Below, in pieces: positions 46,555 to 57,233 of a DNA stretch of 64,000 nucleotides (within the stretch, counting starts at the first letter, position 1; every line of letters starts with the position of its first letter). Below the pieces are notes generated by a model, which had not been told where the DNA came from, ran no database searches, and saw only the letters and a program-made list of their open reading frames with translations. The DNA comes from Azospirillum brasilense. Its GTDB lineage: Bacteria; Pseudomonadota; Alphaproteobacteria; Azospirillales; Azospirillaceae. Where the stretch lies: NCBI RefSeq assembly GCF_007827795.1, contig NZ_VITI01000004.1, positions 372,001 to 436,000 on the forward strand, given 5' to 3'. Made by a program: the position numbers and the translations under genes.

Positions 46555-47049
46555 CTAGAATGCCGCCCCCTCCTCCACCCAATCCTGAACGCTCCTGGCC
46601 AGCGGCTGCCCCTCGGGCAGGAAGGCCAGCGAGACGGAGTTGATGCAGAAGCGCATGCCGGTCGGCGGCGGGCCGTCCGGGAAGACGTGGCCCTGGTGGC
46701 TGCCGCAGCGGGCGCACAGCGTCTCCACCCGCACCATGCCGTAGCTGTTGTCCTGCACCAGCTTCAGATGCGCGTTCTCGTACGGCGCGGTGAAGCTGGG
46801 CCAGCCGGTGCCGGATTCGAACTTCGTCCCGGACCGGAACAGCGGCAGGCCGCACAGCCGGCAGGCGTAGGTGCCCGGCGTCTTGTTGTCGAGCAGGCCG
46901 CCGCAGAAGGGCGCCTCCGTCCCGTGGCTGAGCAGGACGTGCCGTTCCTCGTCCGACAGGCGCTCCACCAGCACCGCGCGCTGCTCCGGCGTCGGCGGCG
47001 TCAGGTCGAAGGGTCCAGCGGTCGGGGAACGGTCGGCGGGGGCGGACAT
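46555..47049 (-). CDS. msrB: Peptide-methionine (R)-S-oxide reductase MsrB
   Basis: 164 residues. MsrB reduces the R epimer of methionine sulfoxide in proteins. Catalytic Cys135 is in GMRFCINSVSL; the zinc-binding pairs are Cys63/66 and Cys112/115. Also present are the GTGWPSFTAPY and GSHQGHVFPDG motifs. It is slightly longer than typical because of a 20-residue Pro-rich N-terminus. Divergent from a dienelactone hydrolase gene. Confidence 0.95.
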   Translation of the reverse strand: MSAPADRSPTAGPFDLTPPTPEQRAVLVERLSDEERHVLLSHGTEAPFCGGLLDNKTPGTYACRLCGLPLFRSGTKFESGTGWPSFTAPYENAHLKLVQDNSYGMVRVETLCARCGSHQGHVFPDGPPPTGMRFCINSVSLAFLPEGQPLARSVQDWVEEGAAF

Positions 47050-47168
47050 CGGGCGGCTCCAGTGACGGGATGACGGTCCTAGGGGATATGGGCCAGTCGG
47101 TCGCGGATGACACCCGGCGTCAGGCTGCTATCTTCCCTGCACGGAAGGAATGGAGGGAGTGACCAGCC

Positions 47169-47867
47169 ATGACCGGAACGACCACCGGAACGACCACCGG
47201 CACGAGCAGCGCCTGGACGCACCTGACGGCGTCCGACGGGCACCGGCTGACCGCCTACGAAGCCCGACCCGTCGGGCCGGAGAAGGGGCGGCTTCTGATC
47301 GTCCAGGAGATTTTCGGGATCAACAGCCACATCCGCCGCGTCTGCGACGGCTACGCGGCCGACGGTTACCGCACGCTGGCCCCCGCCCTGTTCGACCGGG
47401 CGGAGCGCGGGGTGGAGCTGCCCTATGACGAGGCCGGCGTCCAGCGCGGCCGCGACCTGATGGGCGCGGTCAGCGTCGAGGACGCGCTGACCGACGTGGC
47501 GGCGGGGCTCGCCCATCTCGGCGGGGCGGAGGGGGCGGCGGTCGCCGGCTATTGCTGGGGCGGCACCATCGCCTGGGCCGCCGCGTCGCGCCTGCCGGTC
47601 CGCGCCGCCATCGCCTATTACGGCGGCGGCATCGGCAACCGGCTGGACGAGGTGCCGCGCACGCCCGTGCTGCTGCATTTCGGCGAGACGGACCACGCCA
47701 TCCCGCTGACGGTGGCCGAGGCGGTGCGCCAGCGCCATCCCGCCGCGATCACGCACCTCTACCCGGCCGGCCACGGCTTCAACTGCGACGAGCGCGCCAG
47801 TTACGACGCGGCGAGCGCCGCCCTGGCCAAGAGGCGCACGCTGGGCCTGCTCCAAGCGGTGTTCTGA
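47169..47867 (+). CDS. Dienelactone hydrolase family protein
   Basis: 232-residue alpha/beta hydrolase. The nucleophile is Cys129 in AGYCWGGTIAW, with Asp175 in GETDHAIPL and His202 in YPAGHGFNCDE forming the triad. This is the DLH-type Cys-Asp-His triad, used to open enol-lactones in aromatic degradation, though many members have other esterase roles. The N-terminal TGTTTGTTTG repeat is a small DNA-level duplication (ACCGGAACGACC-like). No aromatic-degradation genes lie adjacent, so the substrate is unknown. Confidence 0.92.
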   Translation: MTGTTTGTTTGTSSAWTHLTASDGHRLTAYEARPVGPEKGRLLIVQEIFGINSHIRRVCDGYAADGYRTLAPALFDRAERGVELPYDEAGVQRGRDLMGAVSVEDALTDVAAGLAHLGGAEGAAVAGYCWGGTIAWAAASRLPVRAAIAYYGGGIGNRLDEVPRTPVLLHFGETDHAIPLTVAEAVRQRHPAAITHLYPAGHGFNCDERASYDAASAALAKRRTLGLLQAVF

Positions 47868-47873
47868 ATAAGA

Positions 47874-47909
47874 AAAGGCCCTTCCCCCGCCGCGGGAAGA
47901 AGGGCCTTT
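47874..47909. terminator. Terminator between DLH and pgm genes
   Basis: AAAGGCCCTTC pairs with GAAGGGCCTTT (11 bp) around a GC-rich loop; A- and T-tracts flank it. It serves the convergent dienelactone hydrolase and phosphoglucomutase genes. Confidence 0.9.
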
Positions 47910-47926
47910 CTCCCTATACGTGGCCC

Positions 47927-50460
<2,534 letters not shown>

Positions 50461-50478
50461 GAGACCCACTGAACTCCA

Positions 50479-50528
50479 AAAGGCGACTCGGCACCGGCCT
50501 CCGGTGCCCGACAGAAGACATCGCCTTT
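50479..50528 (-). promoter_or_regulatory. Hairpin leader upstream of the cold-shock gene
   Basis: On the minus strand an outer stem AAAGGCGA...TCGCCTTT encloses an inner perfect stem GGCACCGG-AGG-CCGGTGCC, with an internal loop TGTCTTCTGTCGG. TTTTGG follows, about 20 bases from the ATG. It could be a thermosensing leader, as in cspA-like mRNAs, or an attenuator. Function is inferred from position. Confidence 0.6.
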
Positions 50529-50608
50529 CCCCGCGCGAATCACAAGACCGCAGGAGCGCCGTTTCGCGCTCACGCGGCCCTGGTGCCATTTTTCTCCCGG
50601 ATGCGGCC

Positions 50609-50824
50609 TCAGATCAGCCGCTCGGGGTTCGGCGGCGGCTCCTCCGGCGGGACCGGAATGGCGTCCGGCGGCTCCTTGATCGGCGGACGGGACGGGTCGC
50701 CGGGCATGTCCGGCATGCCGGGCGGCGGCACCGGCATGTCGGGGGTCGGCGGTGACGGTGGAAGGGGACCGGCAACGCTCAAGTCGGCGGCCATCAGTTC
50801 GGCCATCATCAGCGCCGTCGCCAT
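50609..50824 (-). CDS. Small proline-rich protein
   Basis: 71 residues, starting MATALMMAELMAADLSVAG and continuing as almost pure Pro/Met/Asp-rich sequence (PPTPDMPVPPPGMPDMPGDP). Its start shares one base with the stop of the upstream secreted hypothetical gene, so the pair is coupled. No known domain. The sequence contains hydrophobic starts but no clear signal peptide. Confidence 0.6.
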   Translation of the reverse strand: MATALMMAELMAADLSVAGPLPPSPPTPDMPVPPPGMPDMPGDPSRPPIKEPPDAIPVPPEEPPPNPERLI

Positions 50825-51363
50825 CAGCCGCCCCCGCCCATCGTGCCACCCGGCGCGGCGCGGGTCAGGCCGCGCGCCTTGTCCAGCGATTCCATGCAGA
50901 GTGGCTCGTTGCCGTCCTTCGCGGCGGAGCGCGCGGCGGTCACCAGCGATTCGATCTGGGCGTTGCGCGCCGCCTGCCCCATCGACCCGCTCTCCATGGA
51001 GGAGCCGCTGTTCGGTGCCGCGTCGGGCCGCACCGCCGGGGCGGTCGGCATGGGAGCGCCGGTGCGCGGCGGCTCGATCACCGCCCGGTCGCCCGAGGCC
51101 GGCGGCGCCACCACCCCGCCCGAGCGGGCGAGCTGGTCCGGCGTCGTCCCGGAGCTTCCATTCGGCAAAGATCCGTCCCCCGCGGTGGAGCCGGAGCTGC
51201 CCGGCGGTGTCGCGACCGGCGGCGGGCGGGCCGACAGGTTGTTCTCGGCGGCGAAGTGGTCGACCAGCGCGGCGCAGCTTCCCTGCGCCAGAGCGGGACC
51301 GGCGCCGCACAGCACGAGGCCGGCGGCGAGCAATAGGCCCTGTGGGATCGGGTGTCGTGCCAT
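50824..51363 (-). CDS. Conserved-looking secreted hypothetical protein
   Basis: 179 residues. A signal peptide (MARHPIPQGLLLAAGLVLCG to ALAQ) precedes SCAALVDHFAAENNLSA. A Pro/Gly/Ser-rich low-complexity middle follows, and the C-terminal helix carries AARNAQIESLVTAARSAAKD and PLCMESLDKARGL. Two cysteines (near residues 30 and 158) could form a disulfide. Function unknown. Coupled to the downstream Pro-rich gene. Confidence 0.7.
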   Translation of the reverse strand: MARHPIPQGLLLAAGLVLCGAGPALAQGSCAALVDHFAAENNLSARPPPVATPPGSSGSTAGDGSLPNGSSGTTPDQLARSGGVVAPPASGDRAVIEPPRTGAPMPTAPAVRPDAAPNSGSSMESGSMGQAARNAQIESLVTAARSAAKDGNEPLCMESLDKARGLTRAAPGGTMGGGG

Positions 51364-51519
51364 CGGTTGCCTCCCCATCAGCAATACCACCCTCAACCGG
51401 CGTAGCGGTGCGGCGGTTCCGCCTGCCTTTTTCCCGCCATGAACACCATTTGATGGTGCCGTTTCGCCCGCTCCTCCTGTTGAAGACGCGAATGATGACG
51501 GCGGGGGAGAGGGGGTGCG

Positions 51520-52296
51520 ATGGACGGCAACCGTGAAAGCCGGGGGCGCGAAGGCCGTGCGGATGTCTCGGCCGAGGCCGAGGCCTTCTACACCGAGAGC
51601 CTGAAGGTCCTGAAGGAGTCCGGCATTCCCTTCCTGCTGGGCGGCACCTACGCGCTCAGCGCCTACACCGGCATCACCCGGCCGACCAAGGACATCGACA
51701 TCTTCTGCCGGGGCGGCGACTTCCCGCGCATCCTCGGGCATTTCCAGGACCGCGGCTTCGCGACGGAGATCGAGGACGAGCGCTGGATCGGCAAGGTCCT
51801 GCACGGCGACCTGTTCTTCGACGTGATCTTCAACTCCGCCGCCGCCATCAACCCGGTCAACGACCGCTGGTTCGAGGAGGATCACCGCGCGCTGGTCTGC
51901 GGCGCCGACGTGCAGCTGATCCCGCCGACGGAAATGGTCTTCTCCAAGGCCTTCGTGCAGATGCGGCACAAGTACGACGGCCCCGACGTCGCCCACATGA
52001 TCCTCAAGCAGCACGCCCACATCGACTGGAAACGGCTGCTCGGCCACATGGAACAGTATTGGGAGGTGCTGCTGATGCATGTCCTGAACTTCCGCTTCAT
52101 CTACCCGACGGAACGCGACCACATCCCGGATTGGCTGTTGCAGGAGCTTCTGGACCGGCTGAACGAGCGCGCGAAGCTGCCGGTGCCGCAGACCCGCATC
52201 TGCCGGGGGCGGCTGTTCTCCCGCGAGGATTATCGGATCGACGTCACGGACTGGGGGTTCGCCGACGTCGTCGGCGAGGAAACGAAGCATGGTTGA
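51520..52296 (+). CDS. Nucleotidyltransferase-fold protein (AbiEii/MNT-like)
   Basis: 258 residues. The nucleotidyltransferase signature FLLGGTYALSAYTGITRPTKDID includes Gly41, Gly42, Asp58 and Asp60, with the helix and DLFFDVIF strand supplying a further acidic residue. The rest is helical. Many such proteins add nucleotides to tRNA, antibiotics or proteins, and some are toxins, but this one is longer than typical minimal MNTs. It overlaps the following metallophosphoesterase by 8 bases, an unusual fixed pairing. GAGAGGGGGTGCG precedes the ATG. Confidence 0.82.
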   Translation: MDGNRESRGREGRADVSAEAEAFYTESLKVLKESGIPFLLGGTYALSAYTGITRPTKDIDIFCRGGDFPRILGHFQDRGFATEIEDERWIGKVLHGDLFFDVIFNSAAAINPVNDRWFEEDHRALVCGADVQLIPPTEMVFSKAFVQMRHKYDGPDVAHMILKQHAHIDWKRLLGHMEQYWEVLLMHVLNFRFIYPTERDHIPDWLLQELLDRLNERAKLPVPQTRICRGRLFSREDYRIDVTDWGFADVVGEETKHG

Positions 52297-53020
52297 ACAC
52301 ATTCGGGCTGAAGGAACGATCAAGGTCGCCGCCATCGGCGACATCCATGTGGGGGAAACCTCCACCCATCCCTACCGCGAGCTGTTCCAGGAGATCGCCG
52401 ACCGGGCGGACGTTCTGGCGCTGGCCGGCGACCTGACCAACCACGGCAAGCCGCGCGAGGCCGAGGTGCTGGCCGAGGACCTGCGCGCCATCGGCATCCC
52501 GGTGGTCGCCGTGCTGGGCAACCACGACCATGAATGCGGCCATGTCGAGGAGCTTCAGCGCATCCTGGAGCAGGCGGGCGTCCGCTTCCTCGACGGTAAC
52601 CCGGTGGAGATCCGCGGCGTCGGCTTCGCCGGGGTGAAGGGCTTCGGCGGCGGGTTCGAGAACCGCATGCTCGACGCCTTCGGCGAACCGGCGATCAAGC
52701 AGTTCGTGCAGGAGTCGCTGAACGAGGCGATGCGGCTGGAAAGCGCCCTGCGCCAACTGGAGACGGAGCGGACGATGGTCGTCCTGCACTACGCCCCCAT
52801 CGCCGAGACGGTGCGCGGCGAGCCGACCGAGATCTATCCCTTCCTCGGCTCCTCCCGTCTGGCGGAGACCATCGACCGCTTCCACGTCCAGGCGGTCGTC
52901 CACGGCCACGCCCACCACGGCAGCTACGCCGGCCGGACCCTGCGCGGCACGCCGGTCTACAACGTCGCCCAGACCATCGAGAAGGAGTCGGGGAGGCCGT
53001 ACGCGCTGATCGAGCTGTAG
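52289..53020 (+). CDS. Metallophosphoesterase
   Basis: 243-residue calcineurin-like phosphoesterase. The metal ligands are visible: Asp18 and His20 in AIGDIHVGE, Asp in LAGDLTNHG, Asn/His in LGNHDHECG, His in LHYAPI and the GHAHHG pair near the C-terminus. It probably hydrolyses a phosphodiester or nucleotide. Being translationally coupled to a nucleotidyltransferase, it might undo or regulate the product of that enzyme (inference). No further partners are visible. Confidence 0.92.
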   Translation: MVEHIRAEGTIKVAAIGDIHVGETSTHPYRELFQEIADRADVLALAGDLTNHGKPREAEVLAEDLRAIGIPVVAVLGNHDHECGHVEELQRILEQAGVRFLDGNPVEIRGVGFAGVKGFGGGFENRMLDAFGEPAIKQFVQESLNEAMRLESALRQLETERTMVVLHYAPIAETVRGEPTEIYPFLGSSRLAETIDRFHVQAVVHGHAHHGSYAGRTLRGTPVYNVAQTIEKESGRPYALIEL

Positions 53021-53137
53021 GCGACGGCTTCGATTGCCCCCACACGCCCGCCATGCGACCGCCGCACTACCACCCCGGCGGGGTTCCGGATAGGGTGCGG
53101 GCACAATGCCCTACCCCGCCCTTTCGAAGCTCCCACC

Positions 53138-54049
53138 ATGCTGACCGCCAACCTCGCCGCCCTGGGGGCCGCGCTCTGTTGGGCGGCCAGCGGGCTGATC
53201 GCCATCGGCCCCGTGCGGGCCATCGGCTCGGTCGCTTTCAACCGTCTGCGCATGAGCATCGTCTTCGTCGGCACGGCGCTGGCCGCGACGCTGCTCGGCG
53301 GCTGGCAGACGCTCGACCTGCAGGGTGCTGCGATCCTGGCGCTGTCCGGCGCGGTCGGCATCGTCATGGGCGACACCGCCCTGTTCTGGGCGCTGGGACG
53401 CATCGGGCCGCGCCGCAACTCGGTCATCTACGCCACCAACGCGCCGATCACCGCGCTCCTCGCCTGGGCCGTGCTGGGGGAGGCGCTGGGGCCATGGACG
53501 GCGGTCGGCATCGCGCTGGTCACCGCCGGGGTGATGCTGGCGATCTTCTTCCGCGCCAGCCCGGTCCCGAACGGCACCGGCACTGTCCCCCACGACTGGG
53601 AGTCGGTGCGCGGGCGCCTGCTGATCGGTGTCGGCGCCTGCCTGATCGCGGCCGTCTGCCAGGCCGCCGGCTCGGTCATCGCCCGGCCGGTGATGGCGGC
53701 GGGTGCCGACCCCATCGCCGCGGCGGCGGTGCGCGTCGGCATGTCGGGGCTGCTGCTCTTCGCGGGCGGGCTGCTGCCCGGCCAGCGCTTCGGCTTCGGC
53801 CCCGGCCTGACGCCGCGCATTTTCGCCCAGGTGGTGGTGAACGGCTTCATCGGGTTGGGGCTGGGGATGACGCTTCTGCTGATCGGGCTGGCCCATGGCA
53901 ACGCCGGGGTGGTCGCCACCCTGTCGGCCACGAGCCCGGTGCTGATCCTGCCGATGCTTTGGGCCTGGACCCGCCAGCGTCCGGGAGCCGGCGCCTGGGC
54001 GGGCGCCATCGTCGCGGTGCTGGGCGTGGCGCTGATCGTCAACCGCTGA
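53138..54049 (+). CDS. EamA-family (DMT) transporter
   Basis: 303-residue inner-membrane protein with about ten helices in two EamA repeats (ALGAALCWAASGLIAIGPVR at the start, RLLIGVGACLIAAVCQAAG in the second half). It has a Gly/Ala-rich helix and TLSATSPVLILPMLWAWTRQRP at the end. Substrate unknown. Same direction as the MarR gene that follows 105 bases later, which may regulate it. Confidence 0.92.
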   Translation: MLTANLAALGAALCWAASGLIAIGPVRAIGSVAFNRLRMSIVFVGTALAATLLGGWQTLDLQGAAILALSGAVGIVMGDTALFWALGRIGPRRNSVIYATNAPITALLAWAVLGEALGPWTAVGIALVTAGVMLAIFFRASPVPNGTGTVPHDWESVRGRLLIGVGACLIAAVCQAAGSVIARPVMAAGADPIAAAAVRVGMSGLLLFAGGLLPGQRFGFGPGLTPRIFAQVVVNGFIGLGLGMTLLLIGLAHGNAGVVATLSATSPVLILPMLWAWTRQRPGAGAWAGAIVAVLGVALIVNR

Positions 54050-54154
54050 AGCGGTTTGAAAATTTTTATCTGAAACGGTTGCGTCCGCCAATTTCCGGGG
54101 CAGGATGGAGAAACCGGCTTCCGGTTCCCGCATTCCGATAAGGCGCGACACCCC

Positions 54155-54670
54155 ATGGCCTCCCCCCGCCGCAAGCGTTCCGGCGCCAATCCCGCCGCGC
54201 CGGTGCTGCATCTGACCCGCTTCCTGCCCTACCGCCTGTCGGTGCTGTCCAACACGGTCAGCCACACGGTGGCGAAGCTGTACGAGAAGCGATTCGGCAT
54301 CACCATCCCGGAATGGCGGGTCATCGCCGTGCTGGGCGGCGGCGAGACGCTGAGCGCCGGGGAGATCGCCCAGCGCACCGCCATGGACAAGGTGCAGGTC
54401 AGCCGGGCGATCAGTCGGATGCTCGATTCGGCGCTGATCCTGCGCGAATCGGGCGCCACCGACCGCCGCAAGGCGCAGCTGACCCTGACGCCCAAGGCGC
54501 TGGCGATCTACACGGAAATCGTCCCCCTCGCCCTGGCCTACGAGCGGGAGCTGACCGGCGCGCTCACGGAGGAGGAGATGGGCCAGCTCGACGGCCTGCT
54601 GGCCAAGCTTCAGGCCCAGGCCGACGCGCTGGCCGCCCGCCCCGCCCCGCAGACCCCGAACGCGGACTGA
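54155..54670 (+). CDS. MarR-family transcriptional regulator
   Basis: 171 residues. The winged-helix block (SHTVAKLYEKRFGITIPEWRVIAVL, then SAGEIAQRTAMDKVQVSRAISRML) and the wing DRRKAQLTLTPKALAIY are diagnostic of MarR. Such dimers repress efflux, oxidative-stress or catabolic genes and are released by small ligands. The likely targets are the neighbouring EamA gene or the divergent/convergent ABC operon, which is inference. Confidence 0.93.
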   Translation: MASPRRKRSGANPAAPVLHLTRFLPYRLSVLSNTVSHTVAKLYEKRFGITIPEWRVIAVLGGGETLSAGEIAQRTAMDKVQVSRAISRMLDSALILRESGATDRRKAQLTLTPKALAIYTEIVPLALAYERELTGALTEEEMGQLDGLLAKLQAQADALAARPAPQTPNAD

Positions 54671-54691
54671 CTCCGGACGCGGACCGACCGC

Positions 54692-55468
54692 CTACGCGAA
54701 GTCCTTGAAGCTGTCCGCCGCCGCCCGGTCGTAGCCCTGGCTGGCGCGCAGGAGCTGGCGCGTGTAGTCCTCCCGCGCCGCCCCACGGCGCAGGGACTCC
54801 ACGTCCATCTCCTCGACGATGCGGCCGCGGTTCATCACGGCCAGCCGGTCGCACATGGTGGCGACCACCGCCAGATTGTGGCTGACCAGCACGTAGGTCA
54901 GCGCGTGCTCCGCCCGCAGCCGCTTCAGCAGGTTGAGGATTTCCGCCTGCACCGACACGTCGAGTGCCGAGGTCGGCTCGTCCAGCAGCAGCACGCGCGG
55001 CTCCAGCACCAGGGCGCGGGCGATGGCAACGCGCTGGCGCTGCCCGCCGGAGAGCTGGTGCGGGTAGCGGAAGCGGAACTGCGGCCCCAGCCCGACGTCG
55101 CGCAGCACCCGGTCGATCCGCGCGTCGGCGTCGCGCAGCCCGTGGATGGCGATGGGCTCGGCCAGGATGCGGTCGATGGTGTGGCGCGGGTGCAGCGAGC
55201 CGTAGGGGTCCTGGAAGACCATCTGGCAGGACTTGAAGAAGCCCTTCTCACGGCGACGGCTTTGCGCCGCACCGGCCACGGCGATGGACCCGGTCCAGTC
55301 GTGGTTCAGCCCGACGACGGCGCGCAGCACGGTGGACTTGCCCGACCCCGACTCGCCGACCAGCCCGAAGCTCTCGCCCTCCCGCACGGCGAAGGACACC
55401 CCCTGCACGGCGGCCACGATATCGGCGCCATGGCCGAAGGTGACGCGCAGATCCGTGACTTCGATCAT
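54692..55468 (-). CDS. Dipeptide-type ABC transporter ATP-binding protein (DppF-like)
   Basis: 258 residues. Walker A GESGSGKSTV, Q-loop in MVFQDPYGSLHPRH, signature LSGGQRQRVAIARAL and Walker B VLLLDEPTSALD are all complete. The PYGSLHPRHTI region is typical of the OppF/DppF branch. Last gene of a five-gene operon on the minus strand; it hydrolyses ATP to drive peptide or opine-like solute uptake. Substrate unknown. Confidence 0.94.
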   Translation of the reverse strand: MIEVTDLRVTFGHGADIVAAVQGVSFAVREGESFGLVGESGSGKSTVLRAVVGLNHDWTGSIAVAGAAQSRRREKGFFKSCQMVFQDPYGSLHPRHTIDRILAEPIAIHGLRDADARIDRVLRDVGLGPQFRFRYPHQLSGGQRQRVAIARALVLEPRVLLLDEPTSALDVSVQAEILNLLKRLRAEHALTYVLVSHNLAVVATMCDRLAVMNRGRIVEEMDVESLRRGAAREDYTRQLLRASQGYDRAAADSFKDFA

Positions 55469-55472
55469 CGCC

Positions 55473-56315
55473 TCAGCCCTCCAGCCAGGACGGGTCGCGC
55501 GCCAGCACCGGCAGCTCCGCCCGCGTGTCGTCCAGGCGCGGCAGGCTGTCGAGCAGGCCGCGGGTGTAGGGGTGTTTCGCCGCGTGCAGCTCCGACGCGC
55601 GGCAGGTCTCGACCACCCGGCCGGCATACATGATCAGGATGCGGTCGCAGAAGGACGCCACGAGGTTCAGGTCGTGGCTGACGAAGATCATCCCCATGCC
55701 GCGGCTGGAACACAGCTCGTCCATGATCGCCAGCACCTGCATCTGCACCGTCACGTCGAGCGCCGAGGTCGGCTCGTCGGCGATCAGCAGGTCGGGGTTG
55801 GGGATCAGCATCATGGCGATCATGATGCGCTGGCCCATGCCGCCCGACACCTCGTGCGGGTAGAGGCCGTAGACGCGCTCCGGGTTGCGGATGCGCACCG
55901 CCTCCAGCATCTCCAGCGCGCGCCGCTTCGCCTCCGCCTTGCCGGCGCTGGAATGGACGCGGTAGGCCTCGGCGATCTGGGCGCCGATGGTCATCACCGG
56001 GTTCAGCGAGAATTTCGGGTCCTGCATGACCATGGAGATGCGCCGCCCGCGGATGCCGCGCAGCCGCTTCTCCGGCAGGATCAGCAGGTCCTCGCCCTGG
56101 AAGGACAGCTTGTCGGCGGTGACGACGCCGGGCGGCGGGACCAGCCGCAGGATGGCCCGCCCGGTCATCGACTTGCCGGAGCCGGACTCGCCGACGATGC
56201 CCAGCTTTTCCCGGCCCACGGTGAAGGAGACGCCGCGCACCGCCTGCGTCACGCCCGTCCGGGTTGGGAAGGAGATGCGGAGGTTCTCGACCTCCAGCAG
56301 TGCTTTGTCGCTCAT
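55473..56315 (-). CDS. Dipeptide-type ABC transporter ATP-binding protein (DppD-like)
   Basis: 280 residues with Walker A GESGSGKSMTG, Q-loop MVMQDPKFSLNPVMTIGAQ, signature VSGGMGQRIMIAMML and Walker B DLLIADEPTSALD. The C-terminal KHPYTRGLLDSLPRLD is OppD-like. Its start overlaps the DppC-like permease stop (ATGA), and the next ATPase gene starts 4 bases after its end. Confidence 0.94.
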   Translation of the reverse strand: MSDKALLEVENLRISFPTRTGVTQAVRGVSFTVGREKLGIVGESGSGKSMTGRAILRLVPPPGVVTADKLSFQGEDLLILPEKRLRGIRGRRISMVMQDPKFSLNPVMTIGAQIAEAYRVHSSAGKAEAKRRALEMLEAVRIRNPERVYGLYPHEVSGGMGQRIMIAMMLIPNPDLLIADEPTSALDVTVQMQVLAIMDELCSSRGMGMIFVSHDLNLVASFCDRILIMYAGRVVETCRASELHAAKHPYTRGLLDSLPRLDDTRAELPVLARDPSWLEG

Positions 56316-57223
56316 TGGCCTTTCGGGTCCAGAACGTCGCGCAGGCCGTCGCCCAGCAGGTTGAAGCCCAGGCTGACCACGAAGATGGCGATGCCGGGCA
56401 TGGTGGCGACCCACCATTGCTCCAGCACATACTGGCGCCCGGTGGCGATCATCGCGCCCCACTCCGGCGCCGGCGGCTGCGCGCCGAGGCCGAGGAAGCC
56501 CAGCCCCGCCGCCGTCAGGATGATCCCCGCCATGTCCAGCGTCACCCGCACGATCAGCGAGGAGGAGCAGAGCGGCACGACATGGCCGAGGATGATCCGC
56601 GGCGTCGAGGCGCCCTGGAGACGCGCGGCGCTGATGAAGTCGCTCTTGCGGATGGTGATCGTCTCGGCCCGCGCGATGCGGGCGTAGGGCGGCCAGCTGG
56701 TGATGGCGATGGCGATGATGGCGTTCTCGATGCCCGGCCCCAGCGCCGAGACGAAGGCCAGCGCCAGGATCAGCTTCGGGAAGGCCAGGAAGATGTCGGT
56801 GACGCGCATCAGGACCGCGTCCACCCAGCCGCCGAGATAGCCCGCCACCGTCCCGATCAGCAGCCCGGCCACCGGCGCCGTCACCGCGACCAGCGCCACG
56901 ATCATCAGCGTCAGGCGGGAGCCGTGGAGGATGCGCGACAGGATGTCCCGCCCGAACGCGTCGGTGCCCAGCCAGTGCGCCGCGCTGGGCGGCAGCAGCC
57001 GCTGCGACAGGTCCTGCCTGTAGGGATCGTAGGGGGCGATCAGCGGGGCCAGCGCCGCCATCAGCACCAGCAGCAGCACGATGCTCAGCCCGATCATGGC
57101 CAGCCGGTTGCGCGAGAAGGCCAGCCAGCCCAGATAGACCCGGCCCAGCCGCGCCTGCCCGCGGGACTGCGGCGTCTCCGCCGTCAGCCACGCCCGCAGG
57201 CCATTGTCAACAGCGTGCGTCAT
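56312..57223 (-). CDS. Dipeptide-type ABC transporter permease (DppC-like)
   Basis: 303 residues with six membrane helices and an N-terminal OppC-type helix (FSRNRLAMIGLSIVLLLVLM). The EAA-like motif RAETITIRKSDFISAARLQG contacts the ATPases. HWLGTDAFGRDILSRILHGSR is typical of the family. The start at 57223 has GAGGG upstream; an ATG 7 codons earlier would overlap the DppB-like gene. Confidence 0.94.
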   Translation of the reverse strand: MTHAVDNGLRAWLTAETPQSRGQARLGRVYLGWLAFSRNRLAMIGLSIVLLLVLMAALAPLIAPYDPYRQDLSQRLLPPSAAHWLGTDAFGRDILSRILHGSRLTLMIVALVAVTAPVAGLLIGTVAGYLGGWVDAVLMRVTDIFLAFPKLILALAFVSALGPGIENAIIAIAITSWPPYARIARAETITIRKSDFISAARLQGASTPRIILGHVVPLCSSSLIVRVTLDMAGIILTAAGLGFLGLGAQPPAPEWGAMIATGRQYVLEQWWVATMPGIAIFVVSLGFNLLGDGLRDVLDPKGQ

Positions 57224-57233
57224 CGCGCCACCC

